NCBI GenBank assembly: GCA_011525755.1
Contig: WYBS01000154.1
Span: forward strand, 1 to 43,760
Direction of reading: 5' to 3'
DNA: 43,760 nucleotides
From: Planctomycetaceae bacterium
GTDB lineage: Bacteria > Planctomycetota > PLA2
The notes beneath the pieces were generated by a model. That model was given only the letters and a program-made list of their open reading frames with translations. It searched no databases and had not been told where the DNA came from. Both the position numbers and the translations under genes were made by a program. Numbering within the stretch: position 1 is the first letter of the stretch; each line of letters begins with the position of its first letter. Shown here piece by piece: positions 29,154-35,554 of this stretch.

Positions 29154-29270
29154 GGTCGGGCGAAGCGCGCGGCAGCGTCGCGGCGCGCGAGGGCGGTTTC
29201 GCGTGCGTTCGGACGCCTCGGGGGCCTTCCGGCGCGGCCGGCGATCGCGGCGCGTCGTCCGGTGGCCCCC

Positions 29271-29333
29271 GGAAAACGTCAGCGGAGCCCGCTAGGACTC
29301 CGCTGACGATCTGTCCGGCGGATTCGATCCGCC
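29271..29333 (-). terminator. Tandem hairpins ending the hyperbasic micro-gene
   Basis: Reading on the minus strand, ATCCGCC/GGCGGAT (29317-29333) starts 8 nt after the TAG. Then comes a perfect 10-bp stem GTCAGCGGAG/CTCCGCTGAC (29278-29287 with 29298-29307), followed by GTTTTCC. The second hairpin plus T-run is a good intrinsic terminator. Its placement shows the tiny gene upstream is a genuine transcription unit. Confidence 0.75.
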
Positions 29334-29341
29334 AGGCTGCG

Positions 29342-29398
29342 CTACTTGCGCTTCTTCTTCGTGGCCTTCTTCTTGGTCTTCTTCTTGCGAGCGGCCAT
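29342..29398 (-). CDS. 18-residue hyperbasic (Lys/Arg-rich) peptide gene
   Basis: A micro-gene of 19 codons (ATG 29398, TAG 29342) encoding an 18-residue peptide with 10 Lys and 2 Arg, the rest Met, Ala and Thr: MAARKKKT, KKKATKKK, RK. A near-perfect ribosome site AAAGGAGT lies 7 nt upstream, far stronger than at most genes here. A two-hairpin terminator follows the stop. Both AAG runs are interrupted by GCC, ACC, ACG and CGC, so it is not a simple repeat. The composition resembles histone-H1/HC1-like tails and suggests binding to DNA, RNA or another polyanion (inference). It sits convergently after the sigma-54 activator gene, with a sigma-54-like promoter 50 nt upstream. It could also be a leader peptide or a toxin. 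Confidence 0.7.
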   Translation of the reverse strand: MAARKKKTKKKATKKKRK

Positions 29399-29447
29399 GG
29401 TCGGACTCCTTTCGAGGAAACTGGAATGAACCGTACCGCCCCATCGC

Positions 29448-29466
29448 ATTACAAGATCCGTGCCAC
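29448..29466 (-). promoter_or_regulatory. Sigma-54-like promoter of the hyperbasic micro-gene
   Basis: On the minus strand TGGCAC-GGATC-TTGTA matches the sigma-54 consensus TGGCAC-N5-TTGCW with correct 12-bp spacing between the GG and the -12 dinucleotide, but has GT in place of the invariant GC. Start of transcription would fall near 29440, giving a 42-nt leader before ATG 29398. TGTAAT in the same site could instead be a sigma-70 -10 box, but no -35 fits it. Confidence 0.4.
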
Positions 29467-29540
29467 ACGATCTTTTGCGCGATTTCCTCCTCTTCGAGGC
29501 GCCGAAAGCGTCACTTCGACCCCTGCGAGCCCCGACGACT

Positions 29541-29553
29541 TCTCAAATTGATA
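29541..29553. promoter_or_regulatory. Palindromic operator-like site 1
   Basis: TCTCAAATTGATA, one of three matches to TYTCAAWKTGAKA in this gap. It is centred about 107 bp upstream of the sigma-54-like start for the micro-gene, a typical enhancer distance, and 127 bp from site 2. Confidence 0.5.
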
Positions 29554-29667
29554 GGGAATTCGTTCGTCGCGAGCGCGCGAAACCCGCGGCGCATCGCGAT
29601 TCGATCGAAGCGGCGTGCGTGCGAGCGATGCGCGCGCGCTTCGCGCGCGTCGAGTTGCGCTTCTTTC

Positions 29668-29680
29668 TCTCAAAGTGAGA
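29668..29680. promoter_or_regulatory. Palindromic operator-like site 2
   Basis: TCTCAAAGTGAGA, the most symmetric copy (TCTCA and TGAGA arms around three bases). It is 127 bp from site 1 and 41 bp from site 3, about 12 and 4 helical turns. Confidence 0.5.
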
Positions 29681-29708
29681 AGCGATGCGCGCTTCGTGCG
29701 CTCGTTTT

Positions 29709-29721
29709 TTTCAATTTGAGA
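29709..29721. promoter_or_regulatory. Palindromic operator-like site 3
   Basis: TTTCAATTTGAGA, next to a T-run and 30 bp before the ATP-grasp start codon. At this place a bound protein would block the plus-strand promoter, while it could still act as a remote enhancer for the minus-strand gene. Confidence 0.5.
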
Positions 29722-29751
29722 ATCATGTACCGTCAACGCGTGACGAGGAGC

Positions 29752-30777
29752 ATGCGGTCGAAGCGCCTACGCGTACTCGCACTCGTGCCCGAGGACTCGA
29801 CGCCGCCGTCGCGGCTCGCGGGACGCACGGCGAAGGAGATCGCGGCGTGGCGCATGGAGTTCGACCTCGTGCGCGCGATGCGCGCGCGCGGCCACGAGGT
29901 GACGTGCGTCGAGCCGAAGGGCGAGGTCGATCCGATCCGCGACGCGGTCGAGCGTGGGAATCCCCACGTCGTCTTCAACATGCTCGAGGAGTTCCACGGC
30001 TTCGTCGAGTTCGAGCCGAACGTGCCGGCGCTCCTCGAGCTCCTCCAGGCGCCCTACACCGGCTGCAACCCGCGCGGCCTCGCGATCGCCCGCGACAAGG
30101 CGCTCACGAAGACGATCCTCGCGCGGGAGGGGATCGCCGTCCCGGGGTTCGCCGTCTTCCCGCGCGGGCGGCGGTTCCGTGCCCCTCCGCTCGCCTACCC
30201 GCTCCTCGTGAAATCCCTCACCGAGGAGGCGTCCGCGGGCCTCTCCGCGGGATCGCTCGTCCGGGACGAGGCGCGGCTCGGGGAACGCGTCGCGTTCGTG
30301 CACGAGAGCGTCCGGAGCGACGCGATCGCGGAGGAGTACGTGGAAGGCCGCGAGATCTCCGTCGCGGTCCTCGGGAACCGGCGGCCGAGAGCCTTTCCGC
30401 CGCGCGAGCTCGACCTGTCCGGCCTGCCGCCGCGCGCGCCCCGGTTCGCCACCGCGCGGGTCAAGTGGGACCCCGCCTACCAGAGGCGCCACGCCATCCG
30501 GTCGCGGGCGGCGCGGCTCCCCGCCGCGGCCGCCCGGCGGCTCGGGCGCCTCGGCATCCGCGTCTACGAGAGCCTCGGCCTCTCCGGCTACGCGCGCATC
30601 GACCTCCGGCTGCGGGCGGACGGGGAGGCCTTCGTCCTCGAGGCCAACCCGAACCCCGACCTCTCGCGCGCGGACGACTTCGCCCGCGCGGCGCTCGCCG
30701 GGGGCGTCCCGTACGAGGACCTCGTGGACCGGATCCTCCGCCTCGGGATCGCGTACCACGCGGCGTGGTACGAATAG
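29752..30777 (+). CDS. D-alanine:D-alanine-ligase-like ATP-grasp protein
   Basis: A 341-residue ATP-grasp enzyme of the type annotated as D-Ala-D-Ala ligase family. Seen: N-terminus MRSKRLRVLALVPED, then FDLVRAMRARGHEV, VFNMLEEFHGF, the strongly conserved PYTGCNPRGLAIARDKALTK, FPLLVKSLTEE-like LLVKSLTEEASAG, AEEYVEGREISVAVLG, and the metal-binding end YARIDLRLRADGEAFVLEANPNPDL. It lacks the exact spacing of true Ddl, so the amino-acid substrate is uncertain. Related proteins often ligate peptide-like or lysine-type substrates. ATG 29752 fits the family start best, though GTG 29740 and ATG 29725 are in frame; GAGGAG sits too close to 29752 to be ideal. Confidence 0.88.
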   Translation: MRSKRLRVLALVPEDSTPPSRLAGRTAKEIAAWRMEFDLVRAMRARGHEVTCVEPKGEVDPIRDAVERGNPHVVFNMLEEFHGFVEFEPNVPALLELLQAPYTGCNPRGLAIARDKALTKTILAREGIAVPGFAVFPRGRRFRAPPLAYPLLVKSLTEEASAGLSAGSLVRDEARLGERVAFVHESVRSDAIAEEYVEGREISVAVLGNRRPRAFPPRELDLSGLPPRAPRFATARVKWDPAYQRRHAIRSRAARLPAAAARRLGRLGIRVYESLGLSGYARIDLRLRADGEAFVLEANPNPDLSRADDFARAALAGGVPYEDLVDRILRLGIAYHAAWYE

Positions 30778-30784
30778 GGCCCTT

Positions 30785-30798
30785 GGCCCCTGCGGGCC
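30785..30798 (+). terminator. Weak hairpin after the ATP-grasp gene
   Basis: GGCCC-CTGC-GGGCC, 7 nt past the stop, with only GTTG after it. It is a 5-bp stem and may merely pause polymerase before the thioesterase gene. Confidence 0.25.
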
Positions 30799-30873
30799 GT
30801 TGCAGCCGCCGGGCGGCGCGCACATCCCGTGCTTGCCGCTCTCGGCTGGGCGGCGCGACGTTCGGAGGACGCG

Positions 30874-31353
30874 ATGGAGCCCCGCCCCGTGGACGAGTCG
30901 TCCGTGATCATGACCGAGCTCATACTCCCCAACGACGCCAACGCGCTCGGGAACTGCATGGGCGGCCGCGTCATGCACCTGATCGACATCGCGGCCGCGA
31001 TCGCCGCGCGCCGCCACGCCCGCGCGACGTGCGTGACGGCCGCGATCGACGAGATCGTCTTCCACCACCCGGTCCCCGTGGGGAGCGTGCTCGTTCTCCA
31101 GGCGAGCGTGAACGACGCCGGCCGGACCTCGATGGAGGTGGGCGTGCGCGTGGAGATGGAGTCGGCGGTCTCGGGCATCCGGAGCCACTGCGCGTCCGCC
31201 TACCTCACGTTCGTGGCGCTCGACGAGCACGGGAGGCCCACCCCCGTACCCCCGCTCCTCGCAAAAACGAAGGAGCAGGAGCGGCGGCGGAAGGAGGCCG
31301 CGGAACGGCGGGCGAGGCGCCTTGCGCGCCTCTCCGGGCGTGGGAAGGGGTAG
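30874..31353 (+). CDS. Hotdog-fold acyl-CoA thioesterase (YciA/BACH type)
   Basis: A 159-residue hotdog enzyme that hydrolyses acyl-CoA; cytosolic. Signatures seen: MTELILPNDANALGNCMGG near residues 13-31, the RVMHLIDIAAAIAARRHA helix, FHHPVPVGSVL near 62 and the AYLTFVALDEHGRP end of the fold. The Asn of PNDANALG and the Asp of LIDIA are the expected active-site residues of this family. The last 35 residues are a highly charged helix (KEQERRRKEAAERRARR) beyond the fold. ATG 30874 has GGAGGA 6 nt before it. Confidence 0.9.
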   Translation: MEPRPVDESSVIMTELILPNDANALGNCMGGRVMHLIDIAAAIAARRHARATCVTAAIDEIVFHHPVPVGSVLVLQASVNDAGRTSMEVGVRVEMESAVSGIRSHCASAYLTFVALDEHGRPTPVPPLLAKTKEQERRRKEAAERRARRLARLSGRGKG

Positions 31354-31395
31354 GGTCGCGGCCCCCCCGCCCCCCCCCCGATTCGCTTCCGTTCA

Positions 31396-31424
31396 TTGCC
31401 AGCTTGGCCGGACCTTGCCACAAT
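31396..31424 (+). promoter_or_regulatory. Predicted sigma-70-type promoter of the long greA gene
   Basis: TTGCCA (31396-31401) and CACAAT (31419-31424) with a 17-bp spacer, 65 nt before the start codon. In such GC-rich DNA this pair is unlikely by chance, but the -10 is only 4/6. Confidence 0.5.
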
Positions 31425-31432
31425 GGGGGGTC

Positions 31433-31454
31433 ACGGCCCCGGCAGCGGGGCCGT
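31433..31454 (+). repeat. Perfect hairpin in the greA leader
   Basis: ACGGCCCC-GGCAGC-GGGGCCGT, an 8-bp perfect stem. If the promoter just upstream is right, the mRNA begins with this hairpin, which would protect its 5' end or serve as a regulatory structure. It could also be the thioesterase terminator. Confidence 0.4.
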
Positions 31455-31488
31455 CTCCGTTAACGAATGACCACGGGAGGGCCCTGGA

Positions 31489-33723
31489 ATGGCGGCGGAA
31501 GCCTTCCGCTCGAGGATCGGATCTGCGCTCGCGAACCGCGACTTCGCCGAAGTCGAGGCCGCGTTCCGCGAGTACGCGAGTCTCCACCCGGAGGACCACG
31601 CGTACCTCGTCGGGGCGGCTAACCAGCTGCTCCGCTACGACAAGGGCGCGCTCGCCGGGGAGATGCTGCTCTCGCTCGCGCAGACGCTGCTCGAGAAGGG
31701 GGACATCGACGGCGCCTTCGGCACCGCCCGCGCGGCGCTGCGCGCCAGCCAGCGGCCGGAGGGGCTGCGGGAGCTCCTCGTCTCCGTCTACAAGGCGAAG
31801 CACGGCAAGAACCCGAACCTCGACACGTTCCTCGCGAAGTCGGGGCTCACCGGCGAGGGCGCGATCCGGCCGCAGATCGAGGCGCTCGACCGGTACCTGA
31901 CGTTCGCGGAGGGCGCTTATGTCTTCCACCGCGGCGGCTGGGGGTACGGGGTCGTCACGGACTTCGACCCGGAGGAGGAGAAGATGGTCGTGGACTTCCA
32001 GCGGAAGCCCGGCCACCAGATCGGCATCCAGAGCGCGACGAAGATCCTCGAGCGCCTCCCGGACGACCACGTCGGGGTCTACAAGCACTACCGGATGGAT
32101 GAGCTGAAGCAGCTCATGGAGGCGGACCCGGCCAAGGTCTTCCGCATCTTCCTCCGCTCGCACGGCGGCAAGACGACGTTGAAGCAGGTGCGCGAGGCGT
32201 TCGTGCCCGACGTGCTGGACAAGAACGCGTGGTCCCGCTGGTGGACGCGCGCCAAGAAGGAGATCCTGAAGGACCCGGAGATCGAGGTCGGCAAGGGCTC
32301 CGCGCCGCCGATCGAGCTGCGCGAGGCGCTGCCCGTGGAGGCGGAGGTCGTGCAGCGGATGCGGGGCCGGGCGGCCGCGGCCGAGAAGGTCGCGGTCGCG
32401 CGGGAGTTCCTGCGGTCGCTCGACCTGACGGCGGCCCTCGCCGCGGCGGTCGGGGGCGAGGTCGATGCGACGCTCCCCGCTGCCAAGGCGCCCGCCGACC
32501 GGATCGCGCTCCTCTACCTGAAGGCGGACCTGAAGGGCGAGGGTTCGGCCGCGGCGGCCGAGGAGGTGAAGCGGCTCCTGCTCGAGGCGCCCGACGTCGT
32601 CGCCCTCTTCCGGACGCTCGACCCGTCGGACCGGAAGCGCGCGGCGCAGGATCTCGTCTCCAGCGGGGCCGCCGACGCCACCGACCGCATCGTCAGCGTG
32701 CTGCGCGCGGGCGACGTGGAGGCGGCCGATGCGATCCTCGACTACCTGAAGAAGCACCGGCCGGACGTGCTCATCACGTTCTTCGGCCAGCTCTCGGCGA
32801 ACCCGCGCGAGAACCCGGAGCTCTTCCTCTGGTACGCGCGCGGCTTCCTGCACGGACAGATCCCGGTCGAGCTCGCGCCCGGCGAGAAGGAGACGACGGT
32901 CATCGAGAAGCTCCTCACGCTCGCGGACCAGGTCGGCCTCGAGGTGAAGCGCACGGGCGACGCGGACATGAAGGAGTTCCTCCGCCACGTCCGCAGCTTC
33001 TTCACGTCGCGGCGGCTCAAGATGTTCGAGGAGTTCGTGGGGCGGACCTCGCCCGACTACGGCCGCTACCTCTTCCAGAAGATCCAGCGCAACCGCGGAT
33101 TCACGGACCAGACGCGCGAGGCGCTCCAGGACGTGATCGAGGCGCACCACCCGGACATCCGCACGGCGCCCGCGGTCGAGGCGGCCGAGACCGCCGCCGC
33201 GGCTCCCGATGTCGCGCCCGAGGCCGGCGTCATCTACACGACGCTCCACGGCTACCGCCGGCGCGAGCGGGAGCTGAAGGAGATCCGGGACGTCGAGGTG
33301 CCGAAGAACGCCGAGGACCTCGGCCGCGCGGCCGCCTTCGGCGACATCTCGGAGAACGCCGAGTACTCCGCGGCGCTCGAGCGGCAGGAGCACCTGATGC
33401 GCCGCCTGCGCGAGCTCAAGGAGGACCTCGACAAGGCGCGCATCCTCGATCCGGGGCAGGTGACGACGGAGAAGGTCGTCGTCGGCACGCGCGTGAGGCT
33501 CGAGAACCTGACGAAGGGCGGCGAGGAGACCTACGCGCTGCTCGGCCCGTGGGACACGGATCTCGCGCGGGGCGTGATCTCCTACCTGTCGCCGGTCGGC
33601 CGGGGGCTCCTCGGCAAGGGCCGTGGCGCGAAGGCGGAGATCGTGCTGCCCGAGGGCGCGGTCGCCTACGAGATCAAGGACATCGAGGCGGCGCCGCCGG
33701 ATCTGCTCCAGGCGGAGCAGTAG
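31489..33723 (+). CDS. greA: Long-form GreA transcription elongation factor with large N-terminal extension
   Basis: A 744-residue protein, of which only the last 160 or so are the Gre factor that rescues backtracked RNA polymerase. That part (about 582-744) has the coiled-coil tip GDISENAEYSAA with the acidic pair, the ARILDPGQV linker and the FKBP-like C-domain (GEETYALLGPWDTD). Residues 1-115 are TPR-like helices. Residues 143-180 form a small beta module, VFHRGGWGYGVVTDFDPEEE, similar to the CarD/Mfd-type RNA-polymerase-binding Tudor fold. A long helical region (about 190-570) follows. Extended GreA of this kind is known in Chlamydiae and relatives. GGGAGGG lies upstream of ATG 31489. The normal short GreA is not seen here. 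Confidence 0.92.
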   Translation: MAAEAFRSRIGSALANRDFAEVEAAFREYASLHPEDHAYLVGAANQLLRYDKGALAGEMLLSLAQTLLEKGDIDGAFGTARAALRASQRPEGLRELLVSVYKAKHGKNPNLDTFLAKSGLTGEGAIRPQIEALDRYLTFAEGAYVFHRGGWGYGVVTDFDPEEEKMVVDFQRKPGHQIGIQSATKILERLPDDHVGVYKHYRMDELKQLMEADPAKVFRIFLRSHGGKTTLKQVREAFVPDVLDKNAWSRWWTRAKKEILKDPEIEVGKGSAPPIELREALPVEAEVVQRMRGRAAAAEKVAVAREFLRSLDLTAALAAAVGGEVDATLPAAKAPADRIALLYLKADLKGEGSAAAAEEVKRLLLEAPDVVALFRTLDPSDRKRAAQDLVSSGAADATDRIVSVLRAGDVEAADAILDYLKKHRPDVLITFFGQLSANPRENPELFLWYARGFLHGQIPVELAPGEKETTVIEKLLTLADQVGLEVKRTGDADMKEFLRHVRSFFTSRRLKMFEEFVGRTSPDYGRYLFQKIQRNRGFTDQTREALQDVIEAHHPDIRTAPAVEAAETAAAAPDVAPEAGVIYTTLHGYRRRERELKEIRDVEVPKNAEDLGRAAAFGDISENAEYSAALERQEHLMRRLRELKEDLDKARILDPGQVTTEKVVVGTRVRLENLTKGGEETYALLGPWDTDLARGVISYLSPVGRGLLGKGRGAKAEIVLPEGAVAYEIKDIEAAPPDLLQAEQ

Positions 33724-34048
33724 GAAGGTTGATAGGGAGGGGGCTCCGGGGGCCGCGCGCCCTCAAGAAGAGGGTCCCTTCCGCCGGCAGGCCACTGACG
33801 CCCCCTTGGGGACACCCGTCGTACCGGAGCTGGACCACCGCCGGTCCCCCCCTCGATTTGCCTAGACCGGTCCCTCGACACGGGTCTGGCGCCTGCTCAT
33901 GCCCCTTAGCAGGCGTCAGGAATGGAGCCAACCCGCGGCGCGGAGATCCACTCGAATCCGGCGCTCGGGAGCCCACGTCGCGCACGCACCGAGGCTTAGC
34001 CTCGGCGGACCGGGCCGCACGAGTTGCTCCGCGAGCCCGTCGTGGACG
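33724..34048. other. Hairpin-rich gap after greA
   Basis: A 325-bp gap. It starts with a GGGGGCTCCGGGGG tract (33738-33752). It contains a strong hairpin, CGCCTGCT/AGCAGGCG (33890-33897 with 33908-33915, 10-nt loop), and a partial direct repeat CCGGTCCC near 33841 and 33868. Composition becomes less GC-rich towards the right. No gene with a plausible start and protein is seen; an RNA gene is possible but none is recognised. Confidence 0.5.
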
Positions 34049-34315
34049 CTACCCATCGCCCCGACGACCCAGCGCAACTGCGACGCGTCGAGTCACTCCC
34101 TCTGCTAGCACGATACGCATCACTTTCGCTACCCGACCTTGAGCACCAACAATGACCGTGTGCGGACCAGCATCGAGCCCCCTAAAAAAGACCGTGCCTC
34201 TCTCCTCGTCGATCTGCGCCGCGCCGAGAATCTGGATCTCCTCCTCGGTCTCGTACCAGCCCCCCAACACGCCGTCAACGTAAGCCACGAAGCAACCACC
34301 CCCGACGAGCTGCAC
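34049..34315 (-). pseudogene. Short remnant or small gene, PEGA/carboxypeptidase-regulatory-like
   Basis: An open frame of 88 residues from GTG 34315, with good protein character: VQLVGGGCFVAYVDGVLGG, then TVFFRGLDAGPHTVIVGAQG and MRIVLAEGVTRRVAVAL. This is the strand pattern of a PEGA-like or carboxypeptidase-regulatory domain. The same frame reads sensibly for about 9 codons upstream of the GTG, until a TAG at 34340, and no ribosome site is visible, so it looks like the 3' end of a larger gene whose front is lost. Base composition is lower in GC than its neighbours. It could still be a true small gene at the end of the transsulfuration operon. Confidence 0.4.
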
Positions 34316-34393
34316 TTCGAGCCCAGCCTCTCCAGTTTCCTAAACCGCCGCTCGTTGGTGCGCCGTGACACCTTCGGGCGAGGCGTCCGGCCG

Positions 34394-35554
34394 TCAGGTG
34401 CCGAACGTCCGCGCGAACGCCTGCTCGAGGTCCGCGCGCAGGTCGTCCTTGTGCTCGATGCCGACCGACAGGCGGATCAGGCCGTCCGTGAAGCCGGCCT
34501 TCCGGCGCTCCTCCGCGGGGACCGACGCGTGCGTCATCGACGCCGGGTGCTCGATCAGCGACTCCACGCCGCCGAGGCTCTCCGCAAGGCTGAAGACCTC
34601 CGTCGCCGCGCAGAAGCGCTTGCCGTCCTCGACGCTCCCGTCCAGCTCGAGCGAGAGCATCCCCCCCGGCCGCGACATCTGCCGCTTCGCCACCGCGTGG
34701 TTCGGGTGCGACGGGAGGCCGGGATACCACACGCGCTTCACCCGCGGGTGCCCCGCGAGCCACGCCGCTAGGTGCTCCGCGTTGTCGCAGTGGCGGTCCA
34801 TCCGGACGTGGAGCGTCTTCAGGCCGCGCAGCACGAGGAACGACGTCAGCGGCGCCGCGCACGGGCCGGTCCAGTTCGCGAGCTTCGCGTAACGGTCCGC
34901 GCGCGCCGCGTCGCTCGTCAAGACCGCGCCCGCGATGAGGTCGGAATGCCCGCCCAGGTACTTCGTCATCGAGTGGATCACGACGTCCGCGCCGAGCTCC
35001 AGCGGCCGCTGGAGGTAGGGGGACGCGAACGTGTTGTCCACGAGCACCGGCACCCCGCGCGCGTGGGCGAGCGCCGACGCCGCGTGGATGTCGGTGATCC
35101 GAAGAAGGGGGTTCGTGGGGGATTCGAGCCAGAGGAGGTCCGTCTTCCGCCCGAGCGCCTTCTCGACGTTCCCGAGATCGCTCGTGTCCACGTACTCGAA
35201 GTCGAGGCCGAGCTTCCGGAACACGCGCTCGAAGAGGCGGTAGGTGCCGCCGTAGAGGTCGTTCCCGGCGACCACGCGCGCGCCCGCGCCGAGATCCGTG
35301 AGCACGATCGTCTCCGCCGCGAGGCCCGACGCGGTCGCCGTGCAGTGCGAGGCCCCCTCGAGCGACGCGAGGCAGCCCTCGAGCGCCCGGCGCGTCGGGT
35401 TGTCGCCGCGCGCGTAGACGTAGCCCTTGTGCTCCGCCGGCGCCTCCTGCACGTACGTGGACGTGAGGTAGACGGGCGTCATGATCGCGCCGGTCGTCTC
35501 GTCGGGCTTTTGCCCGGCGTGGATGGCGCGGGTGTCGAACCTCTTCTCCGTCAT
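34394..35554 (-). CDS. Cystathionine gamma-synthase / gamma-lyase family enzyme
   Basis: A 386-residue PLP enzyme of the Cys/Met metabolism family. PLP lysine K198 lies in SMTKYLGGHSD. Other marks: YARGDNPTRRALE near 47, ATASGLAAE near 73, DLYGGTYRLF near 99, SPTNPLLRITD near 145 and the C-terminal ESLIEHPASMTHASVP. The family includes cystathionine gamma-synthase (MetB) and gamma-lyase (MccB), which cannot be told apart safely by eye. The adjacent cystathionine beta-synthase, whose stop overlaps this ATG (ATGA), favours gamma-lyase and reverse transsulfuration (homocysteine to cysteine). Confidence 0.92.
   Translation of the reverse strand: MTEKRFDTRAIHAGQKPDETTGAIMTPVYLTSTYVQEAPAEHKGYVYARGDNPTRRALEGCLASLEGASHCTATASGLAAETIVLTDLGAGARVVAGNDLYGGTYRLFERVFRKLGLDFEYVDTSDLGNVEKALGRKTDLLWLESPTNPLLRITDIHAASALAHARGVPVLVDNTFASPYLQRPLELGADVVIHSMTKYLGGHSDLIAGAVLTSDAARADRYAKLANWTGPCAAPLTSFLVLRGLKTLHVRMDRHCDNAEHLAAWLAGHPRVKRVWYPGLPSHPNHAVAKRQMSRPGGMLSLELDGSVEDGKRFCAATEVFSLAESLGGVESLIEHPASMTHASVPAEERRKAGFTDGLIRLSVGIEHKDDLRADLEQAFARTFGT

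Larger units (their letters stand above)
29399..29751. other. Regulatory gap between micro-gene and ATP-grasp gene
   Basis: A 353-bp divergent intergenic region, lower in GC than its neighbours. It holds the ribosome site and sigma-54-like element of the minus-strand micro-gene, three copies of a 13-bp palindrome, and a near-duplicated GC-rich stretch (AGCGATGCGCGC at 29624-29635 and 29681-29692). A T-run (TTTTTTT, 29705-29711) is present beside the third palindrome. No gene of recognisable type lies within it; the overlapping open frames have Arg/Ala/Ser-biased sequence and are rejected. Confidence 0.7.

Noticed and set aside
29317-29333. GGCGG-ATCGAAT-CCGCC as the T-arm of a tRNA or tmRNA
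   Set aside because: The loop lacks the invariant first T, and the sequence before it is the micro-gene, with no other tRNA arms or acceptor stem.
29449-29736. 95-residue minus-strand open frame over the regulatory gap
   Set aside because: Arg/Ala/Ser-rich composition, no ribosome site, and it covers the conserved-looking palindromes; it is a GC-rich chance frame.
33674-33985. 103-residue minus-strand frame after greA
   Set aside because: Pro/Gly/Arg-biased, overlaps greA and the G-rich motif, no ribosome site.
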